Below are positions 54,644-64,000 of a DNA stretch of 64,000 nucleotides, piece by piece; positions within the stretch are counted from its first letter, which is position 1; each line of letters opens with the position of its first letter. The stretch is from NCBI GenBank assembly GCA_013076295.1, contig RQOL01000524.1, positions 310,001-374,000 of the forward strand. The letters run 5' to 3'. Under the pieces are notes generated by a model, which was not told the DNA's origin, did not search any database, and was given only the letters and a program-made list of their open reading frames with translations. Made by a program: the position numbers and the translations under genes. The DNA comes from Sanderia malayensis (lineage: Eukaryota; Cnidaria; Scyphozoa; Semaeostomeae; Pelagiidae).

Positions 54644-55755
54644 CTCAAAAAGATGCCCATCCTCTTCCCCGGGTTGATGACTTATTAGATTCTCTTCAGG
54701 GAGCATCCCTGTTTAGTACTCTTGACCTTAGGTCTGGATACTGGCAGCTGAGTATGGAACCTAAGGATAGAGAAAAAACTGCTTTTATAACACCCAACGG
54801 GCTATGGGAATTCCTGCGCATGCCATTTGGAGTTTCCAATGGTTGCGCAACCTTCCAACGTGCCATCGAAATCATCCTTTCAGGCTTAACGTATGATACT
54901 TGTCTGTGCTACTTTGATGACGTCATCATCCCCTCGACTTCGCTGAGCAACCAATGTGAACGATTGTCAATCGTGTTAGAACGTTTTCGTAAACATAACC
55001 TACGTGTTAAAGCATCTAAATGTACTTTTGGGGCTCAAAGCGTTCAGTACTTAGGCCATATTGTTTCTCGTACAGGTATTCATACTGACCCTGACAAAAT
55101 CAAAGCTGTTTCTACTCTCCCAGACCCAAAGAACGTGGAACAGGTCCGATCTTTTCTCGGTCTCGCTGGTTATTATAGGAAATTCGTCCCCAATTTTGCT
55201 GCCTTATCTGTCCCTTTAGTTCGCTTAACAAAAAAACATACTAAGTTTGTTTGGACAGAAATTGAACACAATGCCTTTGTAGCACTCAAGGATGTTTTAT
55301 GCCGCGCCCCAGTCCTTGCTTACCCACAATTCGATCAACGCTTTACATTACAAACTGACGCTTCTGATTTGGGTTTGGGCGCCGTTCTTACGCAATTTGA
55401 CAACTGTGGCAATGAGCGTGCCATATCGTATGCTAGCCGTTCTTTAACGGAACGTGAATCTCGCTATTCAGCCACCGAAAAGGAAGCCCTTGCTGTTATC
55501 TTTGCAATTGGTCATTTTCGCGTGTACTTATTGGGACGACAGTTTACCTTAGTTACTGACCATAGCGCCTTACGCTGGTTACATTCAGTAGAACCAAAGG
55601 GCCGCATTGCCCGTTGGATTATGCAGCTGCAAGAGTACACTTTCGATATTAAACATCGGGCCGGTACAGCCAATGGCAACGCCGACGCCCTCTCTCGTTT
55701 ACCACTTGCCCCTGTCACTAACTGCGCTACAACTGTCCTACAAAAGTCTTCATGA
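54631..55755 (+). pseudogene. pol: pol segment: reverse transcriptase core and RNase H
   Basis: This part would copy the element's RNA into DNA and degrade the RNA strand. The domains run in order: HPLPRVDDLLDSL; LDLRSGYWQL (first catalytic Asp) near 54721; TPNGLWEFLRMPFGVSN; the catalytic YFDD box at 54910-54921; the connection region with FLGLAGYYRKFVPNF; then RNase H with Asp in QTDASDLGLG (55357), Glu in SATEKEALAV and Asp in TDHSALRWL. It closes with NADALSRL near 55679-55702. All catalytic residues I expect are present. The frame ends at TGA 55753-55755, but the following protein lies one base forward from about 55721, so a frame change lies near 55715-55740. Confidence 0.92.
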
Positions 55756-56000
55756 AGCTCAACTACATGATCCTAAGACTAGTAAAGTCATAGAAATGAA
55801 ATCCAATGCCCTACCCAAACCCCCGTTCTTTGTCTGGGCCAATGATGCCCAACTTCGAACATATTGGGAAGCTTGGGATAGTTTATCCCTCCAAAATGGC
55901 CTTTTAACTAAACGGTTAACTACAACGAATAACATCCCCAGCTATTCATTTGTCATTCCTTCCCATCTAACTGACACGGTTTTTACACGGCATTCATTCC
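55721..56000 (+). pseudogene. pol: pol segment: RNase H-integrase linker and start of integrase
   Basis: It reads SLHEAQLHDPKTSKVIEM and a linker leading to the integrase N-terminal zinc domain. The first zinc-binding His is at 55991. The frame then changes by one base near 55995-56000, consistent with one extra base. The nominal frame continues to about 56092 but without integrase-like residues. Confidence 0.8.
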
Positions 56001-56432
56001 AGCCCCTTTTCTGGTCACTTAGGTATCAAGCGTACAATCCAGCGGGCTCGAGAACGATTTTATTGGCCCCACATGACTGCTCAGATTTCTGATTTCGTTC
56101 GTAATTGTACTATCTGTTCACAGAATAAATTAAATCTACATCATCAACGAGCTCCTTTAAAGTCCATTGACGTAAATGAGCCATTTGTATTTTGGGCCAT
56201 GGATTATATGGGCCCCTTACCCGAAACATCCCGCGGCAATCGACACCTTCTAGTCATTATGGACCATTTCACCAAATGGTGCGAAGTCTTTCCGACAAAG
56301 GACCAAAAGGCTCGCACCGTTGCTAGTATTTTGGTCTCTAAAGTTTTCAGTCGATTTGGCCCTCCTAACGTCTTGCACTCTGATCAAGGTCGCAACTTTG
56401 AGAGCAACCTCATGCACGAAATATGTGACTAA
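56001..56432 (+). pseudogene. pol: pol segment: integrase zinc domain and first part of catalytic core
   Basis: Integrase inserts the DNA copy into the genome. This segment carries the second His (56016) and the C-x2-C pair (56106-56117) of the HHCC zinc domain. The His-to-Cys spacing is 29 residues. It also carries two of the three catalytic acids: Asp in WAMDYMGPLP (56202-56204) and Asp in LHSDQGRNF (56382-56384). The frame stops at TAA 56430-56432. The third acid follows in another frame (next entry). Confidence 0.9.
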
Positions 56433-56542
56433 TGGGCATCCACAAGTCCCGTACCACTGCATACCACCCTCAGTGTGATGGCTTAGTCGAGAGACAAAAC
56501 CGCACGTTACAGAATATCGCCCCCTTTCGTCTCCTCGCATAA
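56429..56542 (+). pseudogene. pol: pol segment: end of integrase catalytic core
   Basis: It reads LMGIHKSRTTAYHPQ and GLVERQNRTLQN, with the catalytic Glu at 56489-56491. Counting one missing base near 56429, the second Asp and this Glu are separated by 35 residues, the D,D35E spacing of retroviral-type integrases. The frame ends at TAA 56540-56542. A further frame change lies in or just after the C5 run near 56519-56524. Confidence 0.88.
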
Positions 56543-57137
56543 AGATGATTGGGATTTGTGGGTTGATCTAGTTGCCTTTGCCTATAATACTAGTTGTCAC
56601 GAGTCCACTGGATTTAGCCCATACGAGTTAGTCTTTGGCCGTATAGCCAACATGCCACTAGAATTAGAATTAGGTTTGCCATTACGGAACCCTCAAAGTC
56701 ATTCTGAATACTCCGAGTCCATACGCAAACATCTAGACAGCATAAAGAAAGTAGCCCAGCATAATCTATCCCGTCGCAGAAGCGATCAGGCATACACGGA
56801 CCCATCTCTTAGCAACTGGAAACCCCTACCTGTTGGTCAAACTGTTTGGCTACGTCGCCCCAAATCTTGGAAATTTGGCATGGGGTGGGTTGGCCCGTAC
56901 CAAATTACCTCCGCCCAAGGTGTAAATTATAACATACGATCTAAAGATGGAAAGGAAATGGTGGTTCATCACAATAATGTCAAACCGTGCGCTGTGCCAC
57001 TTTCACGGGGGAACCATATTGTCCTGTTCGTGAAACTGACGAGATTAATATTTCTTTCGAGAACCGAGGCGATCCGGGGAGGGAACAAAGGGAACAACAT
57101 CTTAACCGTCAACCCGTTCGACGCCCTGCTCATTTGA
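56529..57137 (+). pseudogene. pol: pol segment: integrase C-terminal region with GPY/F module
   Basis: It reads HKDDWDLWVDLVAFAYNTS, then SPYELVFGR and a charged helix-rich part. The GPY/F module follows (GMGWVGPYQIT ... VVHHNNVKPC, about 56877-56990), a known Ty3/gypsy integrase tail that binds DNA. I see no chromodomain. The natural frame is left near the G5 run at 57009-57013. Residues after this point, to the stop at 57137, look like out-of-frame reading. Confidence 0.85.
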
Positions 57138-57187
57138 GGCAGAATATTCGACCCCCCTTGAGGTTTGGAGAGTACGTCACCCATTAG
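57010..57187 (+). pseudogene. pol: pol segment: C-terminal tail
   Basis: One base back from the previous segment the sequence reads EPYCPVRETDEI and ends RRPAHLRQNIRPPLRFGEY, stopping at TAG 57185-57187, 20 bases before the polypurine tract. Arg/Pro-rich ends of this kind are usual for pol in animal Ty3/gypsy elements. The frame change probably lies in the G5 run at 57009-57013. Confidence 0.7.
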
Positions 57188-57206
57188 CCTCCTGCTGTGA
57201 GAATAT

Positions 57207-57217
57207 AAGGAGGGGGG
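57207..57217 (+). promoter_or_regulatory. Polypurine tract
   Basis: AAGGAGGGGGG lies three bases before the 3' LTR, the position where plus-strand DNA synthesis is primed. Confidence 0.85.
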
Positions 57218-57220
57218 TGA

Positions 57221-57450
57221 TGTTACAGCTGATGTAATCATTATACATATTTGCAATGATGTAATTTTATGTTTGTAACATTACGAAATTACCTTGTGAT
57301 CAACTCACGCGCTTGTGACTCACAAGCGCGTGATACTTCTATGATTTTATTTTAAATGATTCACTGTAACTAAATGATTCAGATTTTGATTATTGGACTT
57401 AGCATACACACGTGTCGTCTTCTCTGACTTGTCGAACCTACTACGCTACA
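57221..57450 (+). repeat. 3' LTR
   Basis: It is 230 bp long and identical to the 5' LTR except at 57337 and 57412. The same two TGATGTAAT copies are present. Confidence 0.95.
57305..57333. promoter_or_regulatory. LTR palindrome centred on TGACTCA (3' copy)
   Basis: This is the same 14-1-14 palindrome as in the 5' LTR, without change. Confidence 0.7.
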
Positions 57451-57454
57451 AGTG
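57451..57454. other. Target-site duplication, right (AGTG)
   Basis: It directly follows the 3' LTR end and matches 52131-52134. The satellite resumes at once with AGTGTTATCTCTTATTAG. Confidence 0.9.
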
Positions 57455-60400
57455 TTATCTCTTATTAGTGTAAATTGTAGGAATGAATGTTCATATTACT
57501 GAAAAAAAGTAACTAAAAATGCACAACAATTTGTTTTCGCTGAATTGACGCGGAGTCATGCGCAAAATGTGGGAATAAATGTTAATTTTGATTAGTGTAA
57601 GTTGCGGAAATAAAAGGTAATTTTCATTGATGTAAATTGTGGGAATGGGTGTTATCTTTTATTAGTGTAAATTGTGGGAATGAATGTTAATATGAATGAA
57701 AAAGGTAACTAAAGGTGCATAACAATTTGCTTTCGCTGAATTGACGCGGAATCATGCGCAAATTGTGGGAATGAATGTCAATTTTGATTAGTGTAAGTTG
57801 CGGGATTAAATGTTAAATTTTTATTGGTGTAAATTGTGGGAATGAGTGTTTCTTTTTTAGTGTAAATTGTGGGAATGAATGTCAATATGAATGAAAAAGG
57901 TAACTAAAGGTGCATAACAATTTGCTTTCGCTGAATTGACGTGGAATCATGCGCAAATTGTGGGAATGAATGTTAATTTCGATTAGTGTAAGTTGCGGGA
58001 AAAAAAGGTAATTTCTATTGGTGTAAATTGCTGGAATGAGTGTTATCTTTTATTATTTTAAATTGTGGTAATGAAAGTTAATATTACTGAAAAAAGTAAC
58101 TAAGAGTGCATAACATTTTGTTTTCGCTGAACTGACGTGGAATCATGCGCAAATTGTGCGAATGAATGTTAATTTTGATTAGTGTGAGTTGCGGAAAAAA
58201 AAGTTAACTTTATTGGTGTAAATTGTGGGAATGAGTGTTATCTTTTATTAGTGTAAATTGTGGGAATCAATGTTAATATTACTGAAAAAAGTAACTAAAA
58301 GTGTATAAGAATTTGCTTTCGCTGAATTGACGTGGAATCATGCGCAAATTGTGGGAATGAATGTTAATTTCGATTAGTATAAGTTGCGGGAATAAAAGTC
58401 AATTTTTTTGGGTGTAAATTGTGGGAATGAGTGTTATCTTTTATTAGTGTAAATTGTGGGAATAAATGTTGATATTACTGAAAAAAGTAACTAAAAGTGT
58501 ATAACAATTTCTTTTCGCTGAATTGACGTGGAATCATGCGCAAATTGTGGAAGGAAAGCTAATTTTGATTGGTGTAAGTTGCGGGAATAAAAGAAAGTTT
58601 TTGCTGGTGTAAAGTGTGGAAATTAGTGTTATCTTTCATTAGTGTAAATTGTGGGAATGAATGTTTATATTACTGAAAGGAAGTAACTAAAAGTGTATAA
58701 AAATTTGCTTTCGCTGAATTGACGTGGAATCATGCGCAAATTGTGAGTATGAATGTTAATTTCGATTAGTATAAGTTGCGGGAATAAAAGTTAATTTTTT
58801 TTGGTGTAAATTGGGGAATGAGTGTTATCTTTTATTAGTGTAAATTGTGGGAATGAATGTTAACATTACTGAAAAGAGTAACTAAAAGTGCATGACAATT
58901 TGTTTTCGCTGAATTGACGTGGAATCATGCGCAAATTGTTGGAATGAATGTTAATTTTGATCAGTGTAAGTAGCGGGAATGAAAATTAATTTTCATTGGT
59001 GTAATTTGTGGGAATGAGTGTTATCTTTTATTACTGTAAGTTGTGGGAATGAATGTTAATATCACTGAAAAAAGTAACTAAAAGTATAACAATTTCTTTT
59101 CGCTGAATTGACGTGGAATCATGCGCAAATTGTGGGAAGGAAAGCTAATTTTGATTAGTGTCAGTTGCGGGAGTAAATGTCAAATTTTTATTGGTGTAAA
59201 TTGTGGGAATGAGTGTTATCTTTTATTAGTGTAAATTGTGGAATGAATGTTAATATTACTGAAAAAGTAACTAAAGTGCTAACAATTTGTTTTCGCTGAA
59301 TTGACGTGGAATCATGCGCAAATTTGGAATGAATGTTAATTTTATTAGTGTAAGTTGCGGAAAAAGTTAATTTTATTGGTGTAAATTGTGGGAATGAGTG
59401 TTATCTTTTATTAGTGTAAATTGTGGGAATCAATGTTAATATTACTGAAAAAAGTAACTAAAAGTGTATAAGAATTTGCTTTCGCTGAATTGACGTGGAA
59501 TCATGCGCAATTTGTGGAAATGAATGTTAATTTCGATTAGTATAAGTTGCGGGAATAAACGTTAATTTTTTTTGGTGTAAATTGTGGTAATGAGTGTAAT
59601 CTTTTATTAGTGTAAATTGTGGCAATGAGTGTTAATATTACTGAAAGATGTAACTAAAATTGCATAACAATGTGTTTTCGCTGAATTGACGTGGAATCAT
59701 GCGCAAATTGTGGCAATGAATCTTCATTTTGATTAGTGTAAGTTGCGGGAGTAAATGTTAAATTTTTATTTGTGCAAATTGTGGGAATGAGTGTTATCTT
59801 TTATTAGTGTAAATTGTGGGAATCAATATTAATATTACTGAAAAAAGTAACTAAAAGTGCATAACAATTTGTTTTCGCTGAACTGACGTGGAATCATGCG
59901 CAAATTGTGCGAATGAATGTTAATTTTGATTAGTGTGAGTTGCGGAAAAAAAAATTAATTTTAATTGGTGTAAATTGTGGGAATGAGTGTTATCTTTTAT
60001 TAGTGTAAATTGTGGGAATCAATGTTAATATTACTGAAAAAAGTAACTAAAAGTGTATAAGAATTTGCTTCCGCTGAATTGACGTGGAATCATGCGCAAA
60101 TTGTGGGAATGAATGTTTATTTCAATTAGTATAAGTTGCGGGAATAAAAGTTAATTTTTTTTGGTGTACATTGTGGGAATGAGTGTTATCTTTTTTAGTG
60201 TAAATTGTGGAATCAATGTTAATATTACTGAAAAAAGTAACTAAAAGTGTATAACAATTTCTTTTCGCTGAATTGACGTGGAATCATGCGCAAATTGTGG
60301 GGGAGAAAGCCAATTTTGATTGGTGTAAAGATGCGGAAATAAAAGGTAATTTTCATTGGTGTAAATTTTGGGAATGAGTGTTATCTTTTATTAGTGTAAA

Positions 60401-62147
60401 TTGTGGGAATGAATGTTAATATTACTGAAAAAAAGTAACTAAAGATGCATAACAATTTGCTTTCGCTGATTGACGCGGAATCATGCGCAAATTGTGGGAA
60501 TGAATGTTAATTTGATCAGTGTAAGTTGCGGAAATAAAAGGTAATTTTCATTGGTGTAAATTGCGGAATGAGTGTTATCTTTTATTAGTGTAAATTGTGG
60601 GAATGAATGTTAATATTACTGAAAAAAAGTAACTAAATGTGCACAACAATTTGCTTTCGCTGAATTGACGTGGAATCATGCGCAAAATGTGGGAATGAAT
60701 GTTAATTTTTATTAGTGTAGGTTACGGGAATAAAAGTTAATTTTCATTGGTGTAATTTGTGGGAATGAGTGTTATCTTTTATTATTGTCATGTGGGAATG
60801 AATGTTAATATTACTGAAAAAGTAACTAAAAGTGTATAACAATTTGTTTTCGCTGAATTGAACGTGGAATCATGCGCCAATTGTGGGAATGAATCTTAAT
60901 TTTGATTAATGTAAGTTGCGGGAATAAAAGTTAATTTTTTTTGGTGTAAATTGGTGGGAATGAGTGTTATCTTTTATTAGTGTAAATTGTGGGAAAGAGT
61001 GTTATCTTTTATTCGTGGAAATTGTGGAATGAATGTTAATATTACTGAAAAAAGTAACTAAAAGTGTATAACAATTTGTTTTCGCTGAATTGACGTGGAA
61101 TCATGCGCCAATTGTGGAATGAATCTTAATTTTGATTAATGTAAGTTGCGGGAATAAAAGTTAATTTTTGTTGTTGTAAATTGTGGGAATAAGTGTTATC
61201 TTTTATTAGTGTAAATTGTGGGAATGAGTGTTATCTTTTATTCGTGGAAATTGTGGGAATGAATGTTAATATTACTGAAAAAAGTAACTAAAAGTGTATA
61301 ACAAGTTGCTTTCGCAGAATTGACGTGATATCATGCGCCAATTGTGGGAATGAATCTTAATTTTGATTTGTGTGAGTTGCGGAAAAAAAAGTTAATTTTA
61401 ATTGGTGTAAATTGTGGGAATGAGTGTTATCTTTTATTAGTGTAAATTGTGGGAATCAATGTTAATATTACTGAAAAAAGTACTAAAAGTGTATAACAAT
61501 TTGCTTTCGCTGAATTGACGTGGAACCATGCGCAAATTGTGGGAATGAATGTTAGTTTCGATTAGTGTAAGTTGGGGGAGAAAAGGTAATTTCTATTGGT
61601 GTAAATTGTGGAATGAGTGTTATCTTTTATTAGTGTAAATTGTGGTAATTAAAGTTAATATTACTGAAAAAAGTAACTAAAAGTGCATAACAATTTGTTT
61701 TCGCTGAACTGACGTGGAATCATGCGCAAATTGTGCAAATGAATGTTAATTTTAATTAGCGTAAGTTGCGGGAGCAAATCTTAAATTTTTATTGGTGTAA
61801 ATTGTGGGAATGAGTGTTATCTTTTATTAGTGTAAATTGTGGGAAACAATGTTAATATTACTAAAAAAAGTAACTAAAAGTGTATAAGAATTTGCTTTCG
61901 CTGAATTGACGTGGAATCATGCGCAAATTGTGAGAATGAATGTTAATTTCGATTAGTATAAGTTGCGGGAATAAAAGTTAATTTTTTTTGGTGTAAATTG
62001 TGGGAATGAGTGTTATCTTTTATTAGTGTAAATTGTGGGAATCAATGTTGATATTACTGAAAAAAGTAACTAAAAGTGTATAACAATTTCTTTTCGCTGA
62101 ATTGACGTGGAATCATGCGCAAATTGTGGGAAGGAAAGCTAATTTTG
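57455..62147. repeat. Satellite DNA array, right part
   Basis: This is the same monomer in the same orientation as on the left, and the same subfamily as 44000-52134 (GTGCATAAC, TTTCGATTAGTG, GGAAAAAAAGGTAATTTCTA). It holds about 25 monomers. Many contain one-base losses, for example AAATTTGGAATGAATG near 59321. No gene is present. The array ends inside a sub-repeat at AAGCTAATTTTG; an intact relative at about 59150 continues with ATTAGTG. Confidence 0.96.
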
Positions 62148-62419
62148 TTGAATTGGTATTGAATTGAATTTCACGGCGGACGGACATGTATTTCTAGCTG
62201 TGAAGAAAAGATCTGATTAATTGTTATTTTGCTGCCGATATCTTCGGTGAAGTCACCTAAATATAGTTTTTGGTTGCAAAACGACTTATCTGGATCATTT
62301 TTGTTCATTTGGCGATTTCGTCTGGTTTGTTTATTTGTTGTATTTTCTTCAACTTGTATTTTGGATCTGCTTTGGTATTGGCAGTAGTACGCCTGCAGAT
62401 TGTGCAGTATTTTATCATA
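62148..62419. other. Non-satellite leader region before the RT element
   Basis: This is unique sequence after the array edge, with more balanced base composition. It starts TTGAATTGGTATTGAATTGA and contains CACGGCGGACGGACATG. There is no clear TATA box or repeat. It is probably the 5' untranslated part of the following element, but the element's left boundary cannot be proved here. Confidence 0.4.
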
Positions 62420-62540
62420 ATGGATTTCGCTGCTGTACAAGACTTATCAGTTACTGATGGTGAAGTAAGTCATCTAAATGTTGATAATTGCAAACAAACT
62501 TGTGCTTCATTATCTGACAAAATTGATTTACACATATTGA
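62420..62540 (+). pseudogene. Probable N-terminal start of the zinc-finger RT protein
   Basis: The ATG at 62420 has A at -3 and G at +4 and begins MDFAAVQDLSVTDGEVSHLN. This frame continues to 62617, but from about 62530 the protein-like reading moves one base back to the frame with the zinc fingers, where the only upstream limit is a TGA at 62524. No ATG precedes the first finger in that frame. So this ATG plus one frame change between 62527 and 62545 is the most likely true beginning. Confidence 0.55.
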
Positions 62541-63903
62541 TTCTGTGTTGGTTAATCCGAAAGAACATTTCCTTTGCAATTTATGTAGCCGATTGTTCCG
62601 AACAAACAGTAGTCTAAGCAAGCACTTGCAATCTTGTGGTAAAATATCTAGTTTTATCAGTTCTATTTCAAATTCAAGTAATAATATTGGGATTGATAGT
62701 GAAGTTAGCACTGAACTTTGTTCAAATTCTGTTTTAAATCCAACGACTTTTTCGAACGATACCTCGTCGCATCAATGGAACTCGAACTTGACGCCACATT
62801 CTTCTGCGCCTATGCAATCAAAATCGTATCAATGCTCGTTATGTCCTCGTGCATTTTCTTCAGAACACGGGCGTTCAATTCACTTGAGAACATGTTTAAA
62901 GAAACAAAACATCAATGCAACACTCAAAGCTCAACAACAATCAACAGTTATGCCAAAATATCAACAAACTCAGGATTCTGATCCTCCTGCTTTACAAGAG
63001 TTACAAATTTGGGGAAATCATACTTTTCAAGATCTTATTGTTAAATTCGATTCAATCTATAATGAAATTGTGTTTTGGAGGAGAAATCTTTTCAAACTTC
63101 CCTCAGGTTCGGAAGGCAAGAAGTTTGTCCACGAGTTGGTAAAATGGTTCGATCACTGGAATAGTGATGCATTAAATTTCAAAGATATTGCCATGAAAGT
63201 TGTTATGGTGATGCCCGCTCTCCTTCTACAAAGACCATCTTATAAGTCTACATCAAAGCAACATACATTGTGTCTTTCTCGCCGCCTAGCCTTGTGGCAT
63301 TCTGGTGACTTTGAAGCTATTCTGAGAGAAGTGAGGGCCATTCAGAAGCATTTGAAATCTTCTCGAAAAGAGTTGACTGATGAACAACTCGCTAAGACTT
63401 TCTCGAAACTAATGCTTGAAGGCAAAGTAAAAGCTGCTTTGAACCTACTTGATCAGTCCACACGAGGTGGTGTTCTGCCTTTGTCTAATGATACCATCCT
63501 GGAATTGCAAAAAAAACATCCCCAAGCAGCAGATATTGATGAAAGTGTTTTGCTACAAGGTCCAATACCTTTTGTCGACCCCGTGTTTTTCGAGAACCTG
63601 GATGATTCCATAATTCTGAAAGCAGCAATGCAGACGAGAGGCTCTAGTGGTCCGTCAGGCCTAGATGCAGAAGGATGGAGAAGAATTCTTGTTTCTAAGA
63701 GTTTTGGAAACATCGGTCAGAATCTGCGTAATTCTTTGGCTTCATTTGCTCGCAAAATTTGTTCAATTGATGTTCACATTACAGCAAATAGTAGCACTAA
63801 CATCGGTTCCATTGAAGCGTACCTTGCCTGTCGACTTATACCACTTGATAAGTGCCCTGGTGTACGACCCATCGGAGTTGGTACTGAGACGTATTATCGG
63901 TAA
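62527..63903 (+). pseudogene. Zinc-finger reverse-transcriptase retroelement protein, N-terminal part
   Basis: The open frame has two C-x2-C-x12-H-x3-C fingers: FLCNLCSRLF (Cys at about 62575) and YQCSLCPRAF (about 258 bases later), separated by a Ser/Asn-rich linker. A helical region with LEGKVKAALNLLDQSTRGGV follows, then GSSGPSGLDAEGWRRIL and ACRLIPLDKCPGVRPIGVG. As I recall, these blocks precede the reverse-transcriptase domain in a family abundant in cnidarian and other invertebrate genomes. N-terminal fingers of this kind also occur in site-specific non-LTR elements such as R2. The clade is not assigned. The frame ends at TAA 63901-63903 because of a frame change just before 63881; reading resumes in the next entry. 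Without the upstream ATG the first ATG in this frame is about 90 codons in, beyond finger 1. Confidence 0.75.
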
Positions 63904-64000
63904 AGCTGTGATTCAAATTGTCAAATCAGACATCATGGAGAGTGCTGGCAATCTTCAGCTTTGCGCAGGTCAGAAAGCAGGTTCTGAAGCCGCTGTTCAT
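63881..64000 (+). pseudogene. Reverse-transcriptase element, continuation (cut by window end)
   Basis: One base forward from the previous frame the sequence reads LRRIIGKAVIQIVKSD and then LQLCAGQKAGSEAAVH, open to the window end. These continue the PIGVG block of the same family without a gap in sense. The first catalytic Asp of the reverse transcriptase would be expected shortly beyond the window. The shift next to 63880 fits loss of a few bases (two, or five) at GGAGTTGGTACTG. Confidence 0.7.

Larger units (their letters stand above)
52135..57450 (+). mobile_element. Ty3/gypsy-type LTR retrotransposon inserted in the satellite
   Basis: The element is 5316 bp with two 230-bp LTRs beginning TG and ending CA, flanked by AGTG duplications. 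Between them are a candidate primer site, gag, pol in the order protease, reverse transcriptase, RNase H, integrase (the Ty3/gypsy order; Ty1/copia places integrase first), and a polypurine tract. No env-like frame fits between integrase and the 3' LTR. Gag is intact. Pol is interrupted at seven or more points, so the copy as written could not make a full polyprotein. The LTRs differ at 2 of 230 positions (52251 C versus 57337 T; 52326 T versus 57412 G), which points to a recent insertion. I cannot assign the clade within Ty3/gypsy with confidence. Confidence 0.96.

Noticed and set aside
57014..57137. End of the 56529-57137 frame as a separate extension or env remnant.
   Set aside because: The residues after about 57010 are out-of-frame reading of the pol tail. 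The other frame gives a normal Arg/Pro-rich pol end.
62270..62617. 115-codon frame as a membrane protein gene.
   Set aside because: Its hydrophobic first part lies before the likely start ATG (62420) in the leader, and its initiating codon is not the best supported one. Only 62420 to about 62540 appears to be coding.
1..64000. A previously unknown defence, toxin or other gene system.
   Set aside because: All coding sequence is explained by two retroelements. The remainder is satellite DNA.

Overview
The window looks like heterochromatic DNA from an AT-rich eukaryote, most likely an invertebrate animal. About 57 kb of it is a single satellite DNA. The only protein-coding sequence belongs to retroelements: a Ty3/gypsy-type LTR retrotransposon, and a zinc-finger reverse-transcriptase element that runs off the right end. 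I see no host gene, tRNA, rRNA, CRISPR array or prokaryotic signal. The species cannot be named from the sequence.

Layout. Positions 1-52134 and 57455-62147 are one head-to-tail satellite array, interrupted by the LTR element. The basic monomer is about 196 bp: a 40-bp box (CAATTTGTTTTCGCTGAATT and the next 20 bases), three 35-bp sub-repeats starting TTGTGGGAAT or TTGCGGGAAT, and a 51-bp module that starts as a fourth sub-repeat and ends in a unique tail. Monomer lengths vary in steps of about 35 bp. Roughly 300 monomers are present. They form nested higher-order repeats: a 9.3-9.4 kb unit in 2.4 copies (1-22520), then local duplications with periods near 390 bp, 1.68 kb, 0.85 kb, 1.6 kb, 0.975 kb, 461 bp and 1.4-1.6 kb. 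One 57-bp piece at 42673-42729 is inverted; everything else I read is in one orientation. The strand shown is very poor in C (11 C against 46 G in the consensus monomer).

The LTR element (52135-57450) has two 230-bp LTRs differing at two bases, a 4-bp target duplication AGTG, a candidate primer-binding site, a polypurine tract, an intact gag with two CCHC knuckles, and a pol in order protease, reverse transcriptase, RNase H, integrase with a GPY/F tail. Gag and pol are linked by a correctly phased TTTAAAC slippery heptamer with a possible downstream pseudoknot. Pol is broken by six clear frame changes plus a stop (or a compensating pair of shifts) near 53891. This is surprising given the nearly identical LTRs. 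Consensus indel errors in a long-read assembly would explain both this and the many G-run and T-run length differences between satellite copies.

At 62148 the satellite ends abruptly. The next 1.85 kb holds the 5' part of a reverse-transcriptase element with two N-terminal C2HC fingers, also with two frame changes, continuing past the window. I found no clearly new biological system. The most interesting points are the satellite hierarchy and strand asymmetry, the single inverted fragment, the gag-pol frameshift signal, and a 29-bp LTR palindrome centred on an AP-1-type site.
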